Of a DNA stretch of 64,000 nt, positions 54,329 through 63,737 are shown piece after piece. The notes below the pieces were generated by a model that ran no database searches, was not told where the DNA came from, and worked only from the letters and a program-made list of their open reading frames with translations. Source of the stretch: Polyangium fumosum (GTDB lineage Bacteria > Myxococcota_A > Polyangia > Polyangiales > Polyangiaceae); contig NZ_SSMQ01000002.1 in assembly GCF_005144585.1 (NCBI RefSeq), forward strand, positions 186,001 through 250,000. The letters are read 5' to 3'. The first letter of the stretch is position 1, and each line of letters opens with the position of its first letter. Made by a program: the position numbers and the translations under genes.

Positions 54329-56473
54329 ATGCTCGTGAAGCTCTTCCGAATCGGGTTCGTGACGGCCCTCTCGGCCGCAGTCGCCTGCGGCCCGGCGCCT
54401 ACGCCGCAGGCCGCCTCGCCCGGAGACGGGTCCCAGGGGCCCGCTGATCAGGGCGCGAACGGCGCCATCGCTGGAAAGGGCGCCGAAACCGCCGGCCGCG
54501 GCGGGGACAAAGGCGCAGGCGCGCCACGTGCCGCCGGCGCAGCCGAAGGTGACGGAGAAAGGGCCCTCGTCGGCGGCGCCGAAGACGACAACACCGGAAA
54601 CGGATTCCCCGTGCGCACCGTGGCCCCCGCCGAAGTCGGCACGTGGACCGGTGGAACCGAGGCCGACACGGGCGAAGGCGCGAAGAGCCCGGTGCCCGTC
54701 ACGGCCGCGGATCCGAGCTGGGGCAGCCCGAAAGCGCCCGTCACGATCGTCGCGTTCTCCGACCTCGAGTGTCCGTTCTGCGCGCGCGCCGCAGGCACGC
54801 TCGCGGAGCTCGGAAGAATCTACGGCAAGGACCAGCTCCGGATCGTCTGGAAAAACTTCCCGCTCGTGTTCCACAAGAATGCGCGCCCGGCCGCCGAGAC
54901 GGCGATGGCCGTGTTCAAGCTGAAGGGATCGCCCTGGTTCTGGGCCTATCACGACGCGCTCTTCGCCGGCCGGCTCGACCCGCAGGTCATCGACGGCTCG
55001 CTGCCGCGGGGCATCACGCGCAAGTTCGTCGACGCCACGCTCGCGAGCGGCGAGATCGGCAAGAAGCTCGACGAGGACATCGAGCTCGGCAAGAAACTCG
55101 GCGTGACGGGCACGCCTGCGTTTTTCATCAACGGCGTGCACCTCTCCGGCGCGCAGCCGGTCGACAAGTTCCGCGCCGTCATCGACGAGCAGATCGCGGC
55201 CGCACGCAAAGCGACGGCGAGCGGCACCGCGCCCGAGAAGGTCTATGCGGTGCTCTCGGCGCAGAATTACCAGAAGCCCGAAGACCGGCCCGGCGCGAGC
55301 CCGAGCCAGGCCGAGGACACGAAGACGGTCTGGCGCGTGCCCGTCGACGGCTCGCCGGTGCGGGGCAAGAACACGGCGCTCGTGACGCTCGTGATGTTCA
55401 CGGATTTCCAGTGCCCGTTCTGCGTCAGGGTGACGCCGACGATCGAGCAGCTCGCCCGCGATTACGGCGACAAACTCCGGATCGTGTACAAGAATAACCC
55501 CCTGCCCTTCCACAAGGACGCCGAGCCCGCGGCCGAGCTCGCGCTCGAGGCGCGCGCGCAAAAAGGCGAAGCGGCGTTCTGGCAGGCGCACGACCTGCTC
55601 TTCGCGGCGAACGGCAAGCTCGCGCCCGAGGACCTCGAGGCCATCGCGAAGAACCTCGGGCTCGACGTGAAGAAGGCGAGCGACGCGATCGCGAAGAAGA
55701 AGCACAAGGCCCGCATCGAGCAGGACCTGGACCTCGCCGACGACGTGCAGGCGAGCGGCACGCCGCATTTCTTCATCAATGGCCGCCGCCTCGTCGGCGC
55801 GCAGCCGATCGACAAGTTCAAGGCCCTCATCGACGAGGAGATCACGAAGTCGGAGGCGCTCGTCAAGAAGGGCACGCCCGCGGCGAAGCTCTACGACACG
55901 ATCATCAAGGACGGCAAGGCCGCGACGTTCGAGAAGGTGAAGGCGATCCCCGCGTTCACGAAGGAGAACCCCACCAAGGGCCCGGCGAACGCGAAGGTCA
56001 CGGTGCAGATCTTCTCCGATTTCGAGTGCCCGTTCTGCAAGCGCGTCGAGCCCACGCTCGCCGAGCTCGACGCGGCCTTCCCGGGCAAGATCCGGTTTGT
56101 CTGGCGAAACAAGCCGCTGCCGTTCCACAAGAACGCGATGCCCGCCGCGCTGGCGGCCATGGAGGCGTTCAAGCAAAAGGGCAACGACGCATTCTGGAAG
56201 ATGCACGACGCGTTCTTCCAGGACCAGACGCAGCTCGACCGCGCCGGCATCGAGCGGACGGCCGCCGCGCTCGGGCTCGACGTACAGAAGGTCCTCGCCG
56301 CGATCGACGGGCAGACGCACAAGGCGCTCATCGACGCGGACATCAAGGCCGCCGACGACGCCTCGATCTCGGGCACGCCGACGTTCGTGATCAATGGGTA
56401 TCTCATCTCGGGCGCGCAGCCGCTGTCGAAGTTCAAGAAGGCCGTGAACCTCGCCCTCAAGGAAGCGAAGTAA
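54329..56473 (+). CDS. Lipoprotein with three tandem DsbA-like thioredoxin domains
   Basis: A 714-residue envelope protein. Lipobox VAC at Cys20, a Gly/Ala/Asp-rich linker (25-125), then three DsbA/thioredoxin_4 domains, each with a CPFC active site (148-151, 362-365, 567-570) and the cis-Pro loop GTPAFFING (261-269), GTPHFFING (477-485) and GTPTFVING (682-690). All three look catalytic. Single-domain forms are about 200-250 residues, so this is a triplication in one chain. It likely handles thiol-disulfide exchange in the periplasm and is divergent from the MbnP/MbnH operon, whose products are Cys-rich or haem c proteins. A strong hairpin (56487-56512) follows. Confidence 0.92.
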   Translation: MLVKLFRIGFVTALSAAVACGPAPTPQAASPGDGSQGPADQGANGAIAGKGAETAGRGGDKGAGAPRAAGAAEGDGERALVGGAEDDNTGNGFPVRTVAPAEVGTWTGGTEADTGEGAKSPVPVTAADPSWGSPKAPVTIVAFSDLECPFCARAAGTLAELGRIYGKDQLRIVWKNFPLVFHKNARPAAETAMAVFKLKGSPWFWAYHDALFAGRLDPQVIDGSLPRGITRKFVDATLASGEIGKKLDEDIELGKKLGVTGTPAFFINGVHLSGAQPVDKFRAVIDEQIAAARKATASGTAPEKVYAVLSAQNYQKPEDRPGASPSQAEDTKTVWRVPVDGSPVRGKNTALVTLVMFTDFQCPFCVRVTPTIEQLARDYGDKLRIVYKNNPLPFHKDAEPAAELALEARAQKGEAAFWQAHDLLFAANGKLAPEDLEAIAKNLGLDVKKASDAIAKKKHKARIEQDLDLADDVQASGTPHFFINGRRLVGAQPIDKFKALIDEEITKSEALVKKGTPAAKLYDTIIKDGKAATFEKVKAIPAFTKENPTKGPANAKVTVQIFSDFECPFCKRVEPTLAELDAAFPGKIRFVWRNKPLPFHKNAMPAALAAMEAFKQKGNDAFWKMHDAFFQDQTQLDRAGIERTAAALGLDVQKVLAAIDGQTHKALIDADIKAADDASISGTPTFVINGYLISGAQPLSKFKKAVNLALKEAK

Positions 56474-56486
56474 CCCCGCGGCGCCG

Positions 56487-56512
56487 GGCCACGTCGGGGT
56501 TTCGACGTGGCC
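56487..56512 (+). terminator. 9-bp hairpin after triple-DsbA gene
   Basis: GGCCACGTC and GACGTGGCC pair perfectly around GGGGTTTC, 14 bp after the stop at 56473. It is followed by CCTTCC, not a T run. Confidence 0.5.
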
Positions 56513-56540
56513 GGCCTTCCGCTGGCGGCACGCTTCTTGA

Positions 56541-56546
56541 TATCCT
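56541..56546 (+). promoter_or_regulatory. Putative -10 box TATCCT before Pro-rich membrane protein gene
   Basis: TTGATATCCT places TATCCT 8 nt before the ATG at 56555; no ribosome binding site is present. Confidence 0.38.
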
Positions 56547-56554
56547 CGCCGCCG

Positions 56555-57436
56555 ATGCGCACACGCTTGCTGCTCGGCCCCGCCCTCGCCCTCGCCACGA
56601 TCACCCTCGCGACGCGCGTGAACGCGCAGCAACCGGACGTGGCGCCCCCGCCCCCTCCGCCCCCGCCTTCCGCGACGAACCCGGCGCCGCCGCCGCCCGC
56701 GGTCCCCACGCCGCCCCAAGCCAATCCCTTCCCTGCGCCGCCCGCAGGCCCCCTGACACCCACGCCAGGGGTGCCGGCTCCACCGCCGCCGCCAGGATCG
56801 GCTGCGAATGGGGCTTCCCTTCCGCCGCCGCCGGCCCCGCCGCCGGGCGCCGGACCTTACGCGCCTTATCCGCCCGGACCTTATGCGCCGTATCCGCCGG
56901 GGCCGTATCCGCAACCTCCACCCAACGGGGCCTGGGGGCGAGGGTACGCGTTGCCCCTGCCCGGCTGGAGCACGGAGGTCCCCACGCAGAAGGTGAAACG
57001 CTGGTATGGGTGGCAAACCTTGATTGGCGTGGTCGCGGGTGATCTCGTGTCGGTCGTCGGCATGGGAACCCCGATCACGTACGTCGGCATCGCGGGGCAC
57101 GTGCTCACGGGGCCCATCGTTCACTGGGCGCACGGGCACGTCGGCAAGGGTTTTGCGAGCCTCGGCCTCAACGTCGGCCTTCCCCTCGGAGGCGGGCTCC
57201 TCGGGCTCATGGCCGGCGCGGGGACCGGGTACGAAGCCATCGGGTATGTCGCCATCGGGGCCCTCGTCGGATACGTCGCCGCACCCGCGCTCGACATGGC
57301 CGTTTTCTCGACGGAGACCGTGGAGGCGCCCCAGGAATCGGTGAAAGGCGCGCGCGCGATCCTGCCGAGCTCGGTCACGGTCGTGCCGATGATGGGTCAG
57401 GATCGGATGGGGCTGTCGGTCATGGGGTTGTTCTGA
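56555..57436 (+). CDS. Pro-rich membrane protein
   Basis: A 293-residue protein: signal peptide (LLLGPALALATITLATRVNA), a long Pro-rich region (about 25-130) that includes an 8-residue repeat PYAPYPPG, then a hydrophobic C-terminal domain with four likely membrane segments (TLIGVVAGDLVSVVGMG, YVGIAGHVLTGPIVHW, SLGLNVGLPLGGGLLGLMAG, GYVAIGALVGYVAAPALDM). Similar Pro-rich plus four-helix proteins are common in myxobacteria; function unknown. TATCCT lies 8 nt before the ATG. The 3' end overlaps the convergent GCS2 gene by 40 bp. Confidence 0.78.
   Translation: MRTRLLLGPALALATITLATRVNAQQPDVAPPPPPPPPSATNPAPPPPAVPTPPQANPFPAPPAGPLTPTPGVPAPPPPPGSAANGASLPPPPAPPPGAGPYAPYPPGPYAPYPPGPYPQPPPNGAWGRGYALPLPGWSTEVPTQKVKRWYGWQTLIGVVAGDLVSVVGMGTPITYVGIAGHVLTGPIVHWAHGHVGKGFASLGLNVGLPLGGGLLGLMAGAGTGYEAIGYVAIGALVGYVAAPALDMAVFSTETVEAPQESVKGARAILPSSVTVVPMMGQDRMGLSVMGLF
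56852..56899 (+). repeat. 24-bp repeat in Pro-rich membrane protein gene
   Basis: Two near-identical 24-bp units (56852-56875 and 56876-56899) code for GPYAPYPP twice. Confidence 0.8.
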
Positions 57437-58929
57437 GCACCTCCCTCGACCGGCGCCCACGTATGCACGGGCTCGCCGGAGGCCGCGCGCTCCTCGTACT
57501 GGGCGAGCATCCGCCGCAACGCTTCCTCGTGTGCATGTCGGCCCCGCAAAGCCGCGAGCGCCGCGCGTTGCCAGCGCGCGCCGGTTTGCCCGGATCGTAC
57601 CCGGGCGGCGAAGACATCGAGAAAGCGGTCGGCCTCGCTTTCGAGCACGCCCGCGCCCACGAGGCCGCTCCGGGCGAGGGGCAGGAGGCGCTCGCATAAC
57701 GTGACGATCGGCGTCGCGCGGGGGGACGGGGCCTCGTCGCACGGAAACGGAACGACGGCGTCGAGGCCATGCTGCGCCGCTCGATGGAACGCGTGGCGCG
57801 CGAGTTCGAACGGATAGGCGGGCAAGAGGCGATCGACGTCCGGGGCGAGGCCGAGCGTGGCGCCGAGGAGGAACGCGGCGCTCGCGAGCATGTCGACCAC
57901 GGTGGGCCCGGCGGGCAAGGCGCGATATTCGATACGAAAATGGCCGCCGCTGCCCGGGTCGTAAACGGCGCGGTTCCAGCGCCAGACGGTGCCGTGGTGC
58001 AAACGCAGCTCGGCGAGGCCGGGGACGCCGCCCGCGGCGAGGGTTTGTCGGGGGTCCTCGCTCCCGAGCACGGGCAGGAGCGGGGCGTGGAGCCGGACGC
58101 TCTCGGCAAAAAGCTCGGCGGCCCCGTCGCGGGCCCAGCCATACCCGAAGGACACGCGCGACGGCGGGTGAAAGGCTGCCGGGGCGTCCAGACGATCGTC
58201 GACGGCCTGGCGAAAGAGCGCGATGCGCGTCTCGTCCCAGAGGCGATGGCCGATGAGGATCGGCGCGTTGCACGAGGCGGCGAGGGCCGGGATCGTGGCG
58301 ATCTGCGCCGCATTGTAATATCGGGAGAAACTTTGCGGCGGGACGCGGAGGTGGACCTGGAACGAGGTGCCGGCGCCCTCCATCGCGACGTCGTCCGTGT
58401 CGAGGACGAGCGGGTCTTCGCCGTGAATGCGGACGTGAAAAGGTCCGCCGCGCAGGCGTCGGATGCGCTTGCCGAGGGCGCGATAGCGGGGGACGTCGGT
58501 CAGCTCCGCGGCGGTGAGATCCTCGCGGCGCAGCGTGGGCAAGATGCCGATGGGCACGATACGCCCGCCTTGCTCCCGCGCCGCGCGCGTGATCTCCACG
58601 AGCGCGCCGGCGAGCTCGTCCGCGAGCGCCGTGAACGGGCGGCCGGCGAGCGGGCACGGGCTCGCGTTGAATTCGAGGTTGAACCGGTCGAGCTCGACAG
58701 TGAACCGCCGATCGACCGTGCGCGCGAGGACCTCGCGGTTCGCCGACAGCGGCAGGCCCGCCGGGTCGACCAGGAACAGCTCGAGCTCGGCGCCGACCGT
58801 GGCCGGCCCTTCGCCGAAGCCGGGGAGGCTTGCGAGCGTGCCGAGGACGTCGAGCTGATCGGAAAGACGCTCGGAGAAACGGGCGAACTCGTCCTCGGTG
58901 AAATCGTCGCGCGTGATCAGGAGGCCCAT
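57397..58929 (-). CDS. Glutamate-cysteine ligase family 2 (GCS2) type carboxylate-amine ligase
   Basis: A 510-residue ATP-dependent ligase. GCS2 landmarks: VGAELELFLVD near residue 45, FNLEFNASPCPLAG, the metal and substrate region EGAGTSFQVHLRV, and FRIEYRALPAGPTVVDM. Family members join glutamate to cysteine or to other amines; the long N-terminal part resembles the EgtA/GCS2 group in actinobacteria and myxobacteria. Substrate not certain; no gshB or ergothioneine genes are adjacent. The ATG at 58929 is the first in-frame start. Confidence 0.85.
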   Translation of the reverse strand: MGLLITRDDFTEDEFARFSERLSDQLDVLGTLASLPGFGEGPATVGAELELFLVDPAGLPLSANREVLARTVDRRFTVELDRFNLEFNASPCPLAGRPFTALADELAGALVEITRAAREQGGRIVPIGILPTLRREDLTAAELTDVPRYRALGKRIRRLRGGPFHVRIHGEDPLVLDTDDVAMEGAGTSFQVHLRVPPQSFSRYYNAAQIATIPALAASCNAPILIGHRLWDETRIALFRQAVDDRLDAPAAFHPPSRVSFGYGWARDGAAELFAESVRLHAPLLPVLGSEDPRQTLAAGGVPGLAELRLHHGTVWRWNRAVYDPGSGGHFRIEYRALPAGPTVVDMLASAAFLLGATLGLAPDVDRLLPAYPFELARHAFHRAAQHGLDAVVPFPCDEAPSPRATPIVTLCERLLPLARSGLVGAGVLESEADRFLDVFAARVRSGQTGARWQRAALAALRGRHAHEEALRRMLAQYEERAASGEPVHTWAPVEGGAQNNPMTDSPIRS

Positions 58930-59023
58930 GCCTACCGAGCTTTGCGTTCACGCGCGGCGGGCGGGAGCGGGGGAGGCGCGATTCGTGCGTCGAACGGTTC
59001 GACGCTCTGGAAGATCGTGAGGA

Positions 59024-59557
59024 CTAATCGATGAACTCGATGCCTGTCGCCTCGATGTTCACCTGGGCCATCTTGGCGCTGCCGCCCTGGCCGCAGCCGT
59101 CGTCGGCGCCGCAGACGCCCTTGTCGGCCTCGGGCGTGAGGACCTTGCCCTGGATGACGGCGCGGTGGCCCGAGCTGTCGCGCGGGACGAAGAAGCTGTG
59201 GCCCGCCATCTTGATGTGCGCCTTGCCCGTGGTGTCGGCGATCTCCATCCAGCAGCCCATCGACTTGCAGACCGCCGAGACCACGCCCTCGGTGCGCACC
59301 GTCTGCTCGGCGAACTTCGCGGGCTCCTTCGTCAGGTCCGTGAGCGCCGTCGTCTTCGTCTCCGTCACCGGCTGGCCGAACTTCTTCTGCGCGAGCGGCT
59401 TGATGCTCTCCGCGACCGCGCCCTGCGGCTGCCCGGGCACCTGCGTCGGCAGGGCGGCCGGCGGATCGGCCTGCGCGGCGGGCGCTTCGGACTTGTTGCA
59501 AGCCGCGACAAGAAGGGTGAGACCGGCGAGCGAAACGAAAAGCCGAGACATGTGCAT
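59024..59557 (-). CDS. DUF4920 lipoprotein
   Basis: A 177-residue lipoprotein: signal LFVSLAGLTLLVAACNKSE with lipobox Cys, a Pro/Ala/Gln spacer, then a DUF4920 domain (about 75-177) built on an OB-like fold: VRTEGVVSAVCKSMGCWMEI, GHSFFVPRDSSGHRAVIQGK. The Cys-x3-Cys-Trp motif suggests metal or redox chemistry, but no function is known for the family. Cys pairs near the end (VCGADDGCGQGG) are extra. The ATG at 59557 (or 59551) opens the frame. Confidence 0.82.
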   Translation of the reverse strand: MHMSRLFVSLAGLTLLVAACNKSEAPAAQADPPAALPTQVPGQPQGAVAESIKPLAQKKFGQPVTETKTTALTDLTKEPAKFAEQTVRTEGVVSAVCKSMGCWMEIADTTGKAHIKMAGHSFFVPRDSSGHRAVIQGKVLTPEADKGVCGADDGCGQGGSAKMAQVNIEATGIEFID

Positions 59558-59667
59558 GGCGGGCGGAGTGTGCCGCAGATTTCGGGACCGTGCCAGAAGG
59601 GATCGAAACGGACCAAAGCCGTGGTCGGTCGACCGAGGAGCCCGAACTTTGCTACAAGGGGCACGCG

Positions 59668-60504
59668 ATGCGAGCACGGGTGAAGCGCCTCGAAGACCGA
59701 CGGCGGAGAGGCCGACGTGCGCTCGCGTCCGCGGCCGCCATCACACTCGCGCTCGGCGGGGTGATGGGGACGGCGCGCGGCGCGAGCGCGAGCGAAGAGG
59801 CGGCGGACGCGGCCGCGGCGCCGGCTGCGCCCGAGCCGCCGCCACGGCCGAAGGAGCTGCCTCCGCTCGACATCCCGGAGCCGCCGTTCACGCGCCACGT
59901 CGACTTCGGCGGAGGCGTGGCGCTCGTGCATCGCATCCCGAGCGGCGACACGGGCGTGCGGTATCCGGCGTCCGTCGGCATGGGGCTCTGGGCGCGGGTC
60001 GACATCACGCGGTACCTGCGCGCGAGCCTGTACGCGGTGCGCACGGAGCGCGACTTCAACATGCCTTCGGGCGCGCTTGGGCTCGTCGGGGATCCGGGGG
60101 ATGCCGAGTTCTACACGTACTCGTTCGGCCTGCGGATCGCGCCGACGTGGCGCCTCACGCCGCGGGCGCGGGCGTGGGTCTCGGTGGGCGCGGGCTGGGG
60201 GCGGCTCGAGCTCGGGCGGTTCTCGGTCGAGACGTCGGGGGGGAGCGTGTTTCCCGTGCGCGAGCGGGCTGCGTCGTTCGTGGAGATTCCGCTCGGCCTC
60301 GGCGCGTCGTTCGACGTGGTGCCGCGGTGGCTCGCGGTGGAGATCGAGACGACGGGCGCGTTTTACCCCGAGACGGCGCAACGAGGTCGTGCCTTCGAGG
60401 AAGAGCAAGCGATCGACGCTTCGGGGCGCCGCGTGACGGTGGGGCCTTTCCCCAGGTTTGCTGGGGGTTTCGTGACGACGCTCGGGCTTTCGCTCGTGCT
60501 TTGA
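59668..60504 (+). CDS. Outer-membrane beta-barrel protein
   Basis: A 278-residue exported protein with a signal peptide (LASAAAITLALGGVMGTARG, cleavage near ASASEE) and a Pro-rich spacer. The rest shows alternating amphipathic strands with aromatic belts (VDFGGGVALVHRI, SVGMGLWARVDITRYLRASL, FYTYSFGLRIAPTWRL, FVTTLGLSLVL) and a C-terminal aliphatic end, as in an 8-strand barrel. No ribosome binding site; TACAAG lies 9 nt before the ATG. It is 18 bp upstream of the deoxynucleoside kinase gene. Confidence 0.78.
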   Translation: MRARVKRLEDRRRRGRRALASAAAITLALGGVMGTARGASASEEAADAAAAPAAPEPPPRPKELPPLDIPEPPFTRHVDFGGGVALVHRIPSGDTGVRYPASVGMGLWARVDITRYLRASLYAVRTERDFNMPSGALGLVGDPGDAEFYTYSFGLRIAPTWRLTPRARAWVSVGAGWGRLELGRFSVETSGGSVFPVRERAASFVEIPLGLGASFDVVPRWLAVEIETTGAFYPETAQRGRAFEEEQAIDASGRRVTVGPFPRFAGGFVTTLGLSLVL

Positions 60505-60521
60505 GGGGAGCGGAGGACGAG

Positions 60522-61172
60522 ATGGTCGAGAGCCGGCGGGATGGCGCGCGCCCCCGGATCATCGCGGTGGCTGGGAACATGGGAGCTGGGAAATCGAGCC
60601 TCGTGAAATGGCTCGAGCAGCAGTTCCGAATGGTGCCGTTCTTCGAGCCCAACGAGGAGAACCCGTACCTGTCCGACTTCTACGGGGACATGTCGCGCTG
60701 GGCGATGAGCTCGCAGCTCTTCTTCCTCGTCAAGCGCTTCCACATCCACCGCGACGTCGTACGCCGCGCGGCCGTGGATCCTCGGCCGATCGTGCAGGAT
60801 CGGACGCTCTACGAGGACGCGGAGATCTTCGCCGCGCACCTGCACCGGGCCGGCTACATCGACGCCCGCGACTGGCAGATGTACGACGATCTCTATCGGA
60901 CGCTGCGCGAGGAGATCCGGCCGCCGGACCTGATGATCTACCTCCGCTGCCCTCTGCCGACCCTCGTGCGGCGCATCCGGCAGCGCGGACGAAACTTTGA
61001 ACGCAAAGTGCCGAAGAGCTACCTCGCCGCGCTCGACAAGCTTTACGAGGAATGGCACGCGCGTTACGATCTCTCGCCGACGATGGTCATCGAGACCGAT
61101 CGACTCGACTACGTGGAGCGGCTCTTCGACAGGCTCGAGGTCATCCGCGCGATCGAGAAGCACCTCGGCTGA
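60522..61172 (+). CDS. Deoxynucleoside kinase (dNK family)
   Basis: Phosphorylates deoxynucleosides for the salvage pathway. A 216-residue protein with P-loop GNMGAGKS (18-25), the base-recognition region SSQLFFLVKRFH, the catalytic DRTLYED segment and the Arg-rich lid RRIRQRGRNFE. This matches the dCK/dGK-like family used by bacteria such as Lactobacillus and Bacillus and by animals. The ATG at 60522 follows GGAGG by 5 nt. Probably co-transcribed with the barrel gene upstream. Confidence 0.9.
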   Translation: MVESRRDGARPRIIAVAGNMGAGKSSLVKWLEQQFRMVPFFEPNEENPYLSDFYGDMSRWAMSSQLFFLVKRFHIHRDVVRRAAVDPRPIVQDRTLYEDAEIFAAHLHRAGYIDARDWQMYDDLYRTLREEIRPPDLMIYLRCPLPTLVRRIRQRGRNFERKVPKSYLAALDKLYEEWHARYDLSPTMVIETDRLDYVERLFDRLEVIRAIEKHLG

Positions 61173-61346
61173 ACATTTCGCCTGGCAGCCGCACCATTGC
61201 GTTCATTGCGACACGCGGCGTCGGTGTCAATCCATTGGCACTAGACAACAAATTGCCGCATGCTTGCTCTTGGCGCTTGCGCAATGCTCGGCGATGGGCG
61301 ACCTAATGGGATTCCTGGAGTTTTCGTGGGGCTCATTGGCACGACG

Positions 61347-61772
61347 ATGGGAACGACGGCGGGACATGGGGGATCCGCGCGGCGGACGCGCGTGTTGCTC
61401 GTCGACGACGAGCCGTTCATCGTGGCTTCGATCCGACGGCTCCTCGCGAACGAGCACGAGGTGACCGCGGTGTCGAGCGGGCACGAGGCGCTCGCGGTGG
61501 TGGAGGCGGGCGCGCGCTTCGACGTGGTGCTGTGCGACGTGCGGATGCCGGGGATGAACGGGTTCGAACTCTATGAGCGGCTGCTCGTGACGGCGCCGGA
61601 GGTGGCGCGGCAGATCGTCTTCTTCACGGGCGCGGCGTTCACGAGCGACGTGCGCGCATTCTTCGCGCGCGTAGAGAACCTGCTCCTGGAAAAACCCTAC
61701 GACCCGTCCGAGCTGCGCGCGCTCGTGCGCAAGCTGGCGACCGGCAAGCCCGACACGCCGACGAACCTTTGA
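61347..61772 (+). CDS. Single-domain response regulator
   Basis: A 141-residue CheY-like receiver with acidic pair Asp20-Asp21 (VLLVDDEPF), phospho-acceptor Asp64 (VVLCDVRMPG), Thr94 (VFFTGA) and Lys116 (LLEKPYD), so it should be phosphorylatable. There is no output domain; it must act through a protein partner. The ATG at 61347 is closest to the domain; in-frame starts at 61260 and 61287 would add 20-29 residues of no known domain. No kinase gene is adjacent. Confidence 0.88.
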   Translation: MGTTAGHGGSARRTRVLLVDDEPFIVASIRRLLANEHEVTAVSSGHEALAVVEAGARFDVVLCDVRMPGMNGFELYERLLVTAPEVARQIVFFTGAAFTSDVRAFFARVENLLLEKPYDPSELRALVRKLATGKPDTPTNL

Positions 61773-61797
61773 GCACGAAGGGGGCGTCCGGGATGGC

Positions 61798-62751
61798 TCA
61801 CGAGAGCGCGAGCATCCGGTCGATCGGCACACGCGCGCGCTCGCGCAGGTCGAGGGGCATCTCGATGCGGGGCTCGAGGTCGCGCAGCGCGAGGTAGACC
61901 TTCTCCATCGTGTTGAGGCGCATGAAGGGGCACTCGTTGCAGGCGCAGTTCTTCTCGGGCGGCCCTTCCAGGAACGTCTTGTGCGGCGAGGCCTTGCGCA
62001 TCTGGTGCACGATGCCGCTCTCGGTCGCGACGATGTAGGCCTCTGCGTCGTCGGTCTGCGTGTACTTGAGCAGCGCGGTCGTCGAGCCGATGAACGCGGC
62101 CATGCGGAGGAGCGCCTCTTCGCACTCGGGATGCGCGATGAGCTTGGCCGTGGGGTGTTGCTCGCGCAGGGCGATGATCTTGCGCAGGCTGAAGGTCTCG
62201 TGCACGACGCAGCTCCCCTGCCAGAGCCGCATCTTTCGGCCGGTCTTCTGTTCGAGCCAGCGGCCGAGGTTCTTGTCGGGCGCGAAGAGGATCTCCTTGT
62301 CCTCGGGGATCGCGCGGACGATCTTCTCGGCGTTCGACGAGGTGCAGATGTAGTCGCTCTCGGCTTTCACCTCGGCCGTGCAGTTGATGTACGTGATCGA
62401 GACGGCGTCGGGGTATTTCGCGCGCCAGGCGCGGAACCGGTCGACCGGGCAGCCGTCGGCGAGCGAGCAGCCGGCTTCGAGGTCGGGCACGACGACGATC
62501 CGATCGGGGTTCAGGATCTTCGCGGTCTCGGCCATGAAGTGCACGCCCGCGAAGAGGATGACGTCGGCCGTGGTCTTCTTCGCCTGCTGGGCGAGCTGGA
62601 GCGAGTCGCCGAGGAAGTCCGCGAGATCCTGGATGTCGCCCTCCTGGTAGTAGTGGGCGAGCAGGACGGCGTTGCGCTCCTTCTTGAGCCGCACGATCTC
62701 GGCCTCGAGATCCAGACCCGGGTCGATCTTGCCTCGGACGGTTTCGCTCAT
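61798..62751 (-). CDS. nadA: Quinolinate synthase A
   Basis: A [4Fe-4S] enzyme that condenses iminoaspartate with dihydroxyacetone phosphate to quinolinate for NAD synthesis. Family motifs: [33 protein letters not shown], the cluster Cys95 (EAGCSLAD), YICTSSNA, a second Cys in WQGSCVVHE, and the C-terminal CACNECPFM. The ATG at 62751 has GAGG 6 nt upstream and a normal 317-residue product. The acyltransferase stop lies just before it on the same strand. No nadB or nadC is in view. Confidence 0.96.
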   Translation of the reverse strand: MSETVRGKIDPGLDLEAEIVRLKKERNAVLLAHYYQEGDIQDLADFLGDSLQLAQQAKKTTADVILFAGVHFMAETAKILNPDRIVVVPDLEAGCSLADGCPVDRFRAWRAKYPDAVSITYINCTAEVKAESDYICTSSNAEKIVRAIPEDKEILFAPDKNLGRWLEQKTGRKMRLWQGSCVVHETFSLRKIIALREQHPTAKLIAHPECEEALLRMAAFIGSTTALLKYTQTDDAEAYIVATESGIVHQMRKASPHKTFLEGPPEKNCACNECPFMRLNTMEKVYLALRDLEPRIEMPLDLRERARVPIDRMLALS

Positions 62752-62759
62752 CGTGGGCC

Positions 62760-63692
62760 TCAACGTAGAGGCTCCGCGGGCGCCGCGCCAGGGGGGCGCA
62801 GGACGGCGCGCGCGAGGCGTTCGAGGGCGAGGCGCAGGTGCGTGGAGGGCTCGGCGCCAAGCTCCGCGACGTCGAGCGCGGGGCCGATCGTGACACGCAC
62901 GTCGACGTCGCCGAAGCCGGGGAGCGTGAGCTGGAGGAGCGGCACGAACGCGTCGGTCAACCCCGCGCGGCCCGCGAGCGCGGAGGCGAAGGCGCGCGCG
63001 CGGAGCGAGACGACCCCCGAGACGATCACGGGCACGACGACGAGGTCGGGGCGCGCGCGCGCCGCGAGCGTGACGAGCGCGTCGAGGCCGGGTTGAAAGG
63101 CGTGGAGCGCGCTTTCGCCGGGAGGGACGAGGCGTGGGTCGGGCTCGATGCGGCCCGCGGGGAAGTGCAGGAGCGCGCCGCCGCGCGTGAGGTGACGGGC
63201 GGCCGCGCGGAGGGCGAGGCCGGCGCGCGCGTCGGGCGGCGCGGAGAGGAGGTGCTTGCGGACGTGGGGCAAGGCGAAGAGCAGATCCCGCGCGGCGGCG
63301 ATGACGGCGAGGTCGTCGCGGCCCACCGCCGAAAAGAGCGCGAGGGCGTCGTAAAGGCCGGGGTGGTTCGACACGACGAGGAGAGGGCCCCGCTCGGGCA
63401 GCGCTGCGCGTCGCGCGGTGAGGTCGTGCGGGCCGCCGGAGGTGTCGGCGAGGCGCGCGTGCACGCCGTACCGATCGAGCATGGCGAGCGAAGCGCGGCG
63501 GAGCGAGCCGAGGCGCGCGAGGTCGTGGTCGAAGGCGACGAGGTGTTTCGCGAGCGAGAGCGCCGCGGGGTGGAGGAGGATCTCGGCTGCGCGATGGGCG
63601 AGCGGGCCGCGATCTTTCGCGAGGTGCCCGGCCATCTCGGCGCGCGCGATGTGGAGGATCTCGGCGAGGTCGGCAGAGCGCGCGGCGTTCAC
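62760..63692 (-). CDS. PlsC-like acyltransferase
   Basis: A 310-residue protein with the acyltransferase signature [11 protein letters not shown] (His and Asp spaced as in the NHxxxxD motif) and a later [13 protein letters not shown] that matches the FPEG-type phosphate-binding motif with Ala in place of Glu. This is a divergent member of the glycerophosphate/lysophosphatidate acyltransferase family. The start is the GTG at 63692; TATCTT lies 9 nt upstream. It ends 8 bp before the nadA start, so the two form an operon. Confidence 0.82.
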   Translation of the reverse strand: MNAARSADLAEILHIARAEMAGHLAKDRGPLAHRAAEILLHPAALSLAKHLVAFDHDLARLGSLRRASLAMLDRYGVHARLADTSGGPHDLTARRAALPERGPLLVVSNHPGLYDALALFSAVGRDDLAVIAAARDLLFALPHVRKHLLSAPPDARAGLALRAAARHLTRGGALLHFPAGRIEPDPRLVPPGESALHAFQPGLDALVTLAARARPDLVVVPVIVSGVVSLRARAFASALAGRAGLTDAFVPLLQLTLPGFGDVDVRVTIGPALDVAELGAEPSTHLRLALERLARAVLRPPGAAPAEPLR

Positions 63693-63701
63693 GACGGGCC
63701 C

Positions 63702-63707
63702 AAGATA
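63702..63707 (-). promoter_or_regulatory. Putative -10 box TATCTT before acyltransferase gene
   Basis: TATCTT ends 9 nt before the GTG at 63692; no ribosome binding site is present. Confidence 0.38.
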
Positions 63708-63737
63708 CTCCGGTTGCAGCGGCCGAGCGTGCTCGAC

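Noticed and set aside
54107-58951. A 1614-codon minus-strand frame across the DsbA, Pro-rich and GCS2 genes
   Set aside because: It spans several real genes on both strands, reads as an Arg/Glu/Gly-rich antisense frame, and has no recognisable domain.
61220-61300. Possible sigma-54 promoter (TTGGCAC...TTGC) before the response regulator gene
   Set aside because: The GG to GC spacing is 12-16 bp, not the required 10, in each possible alignment.
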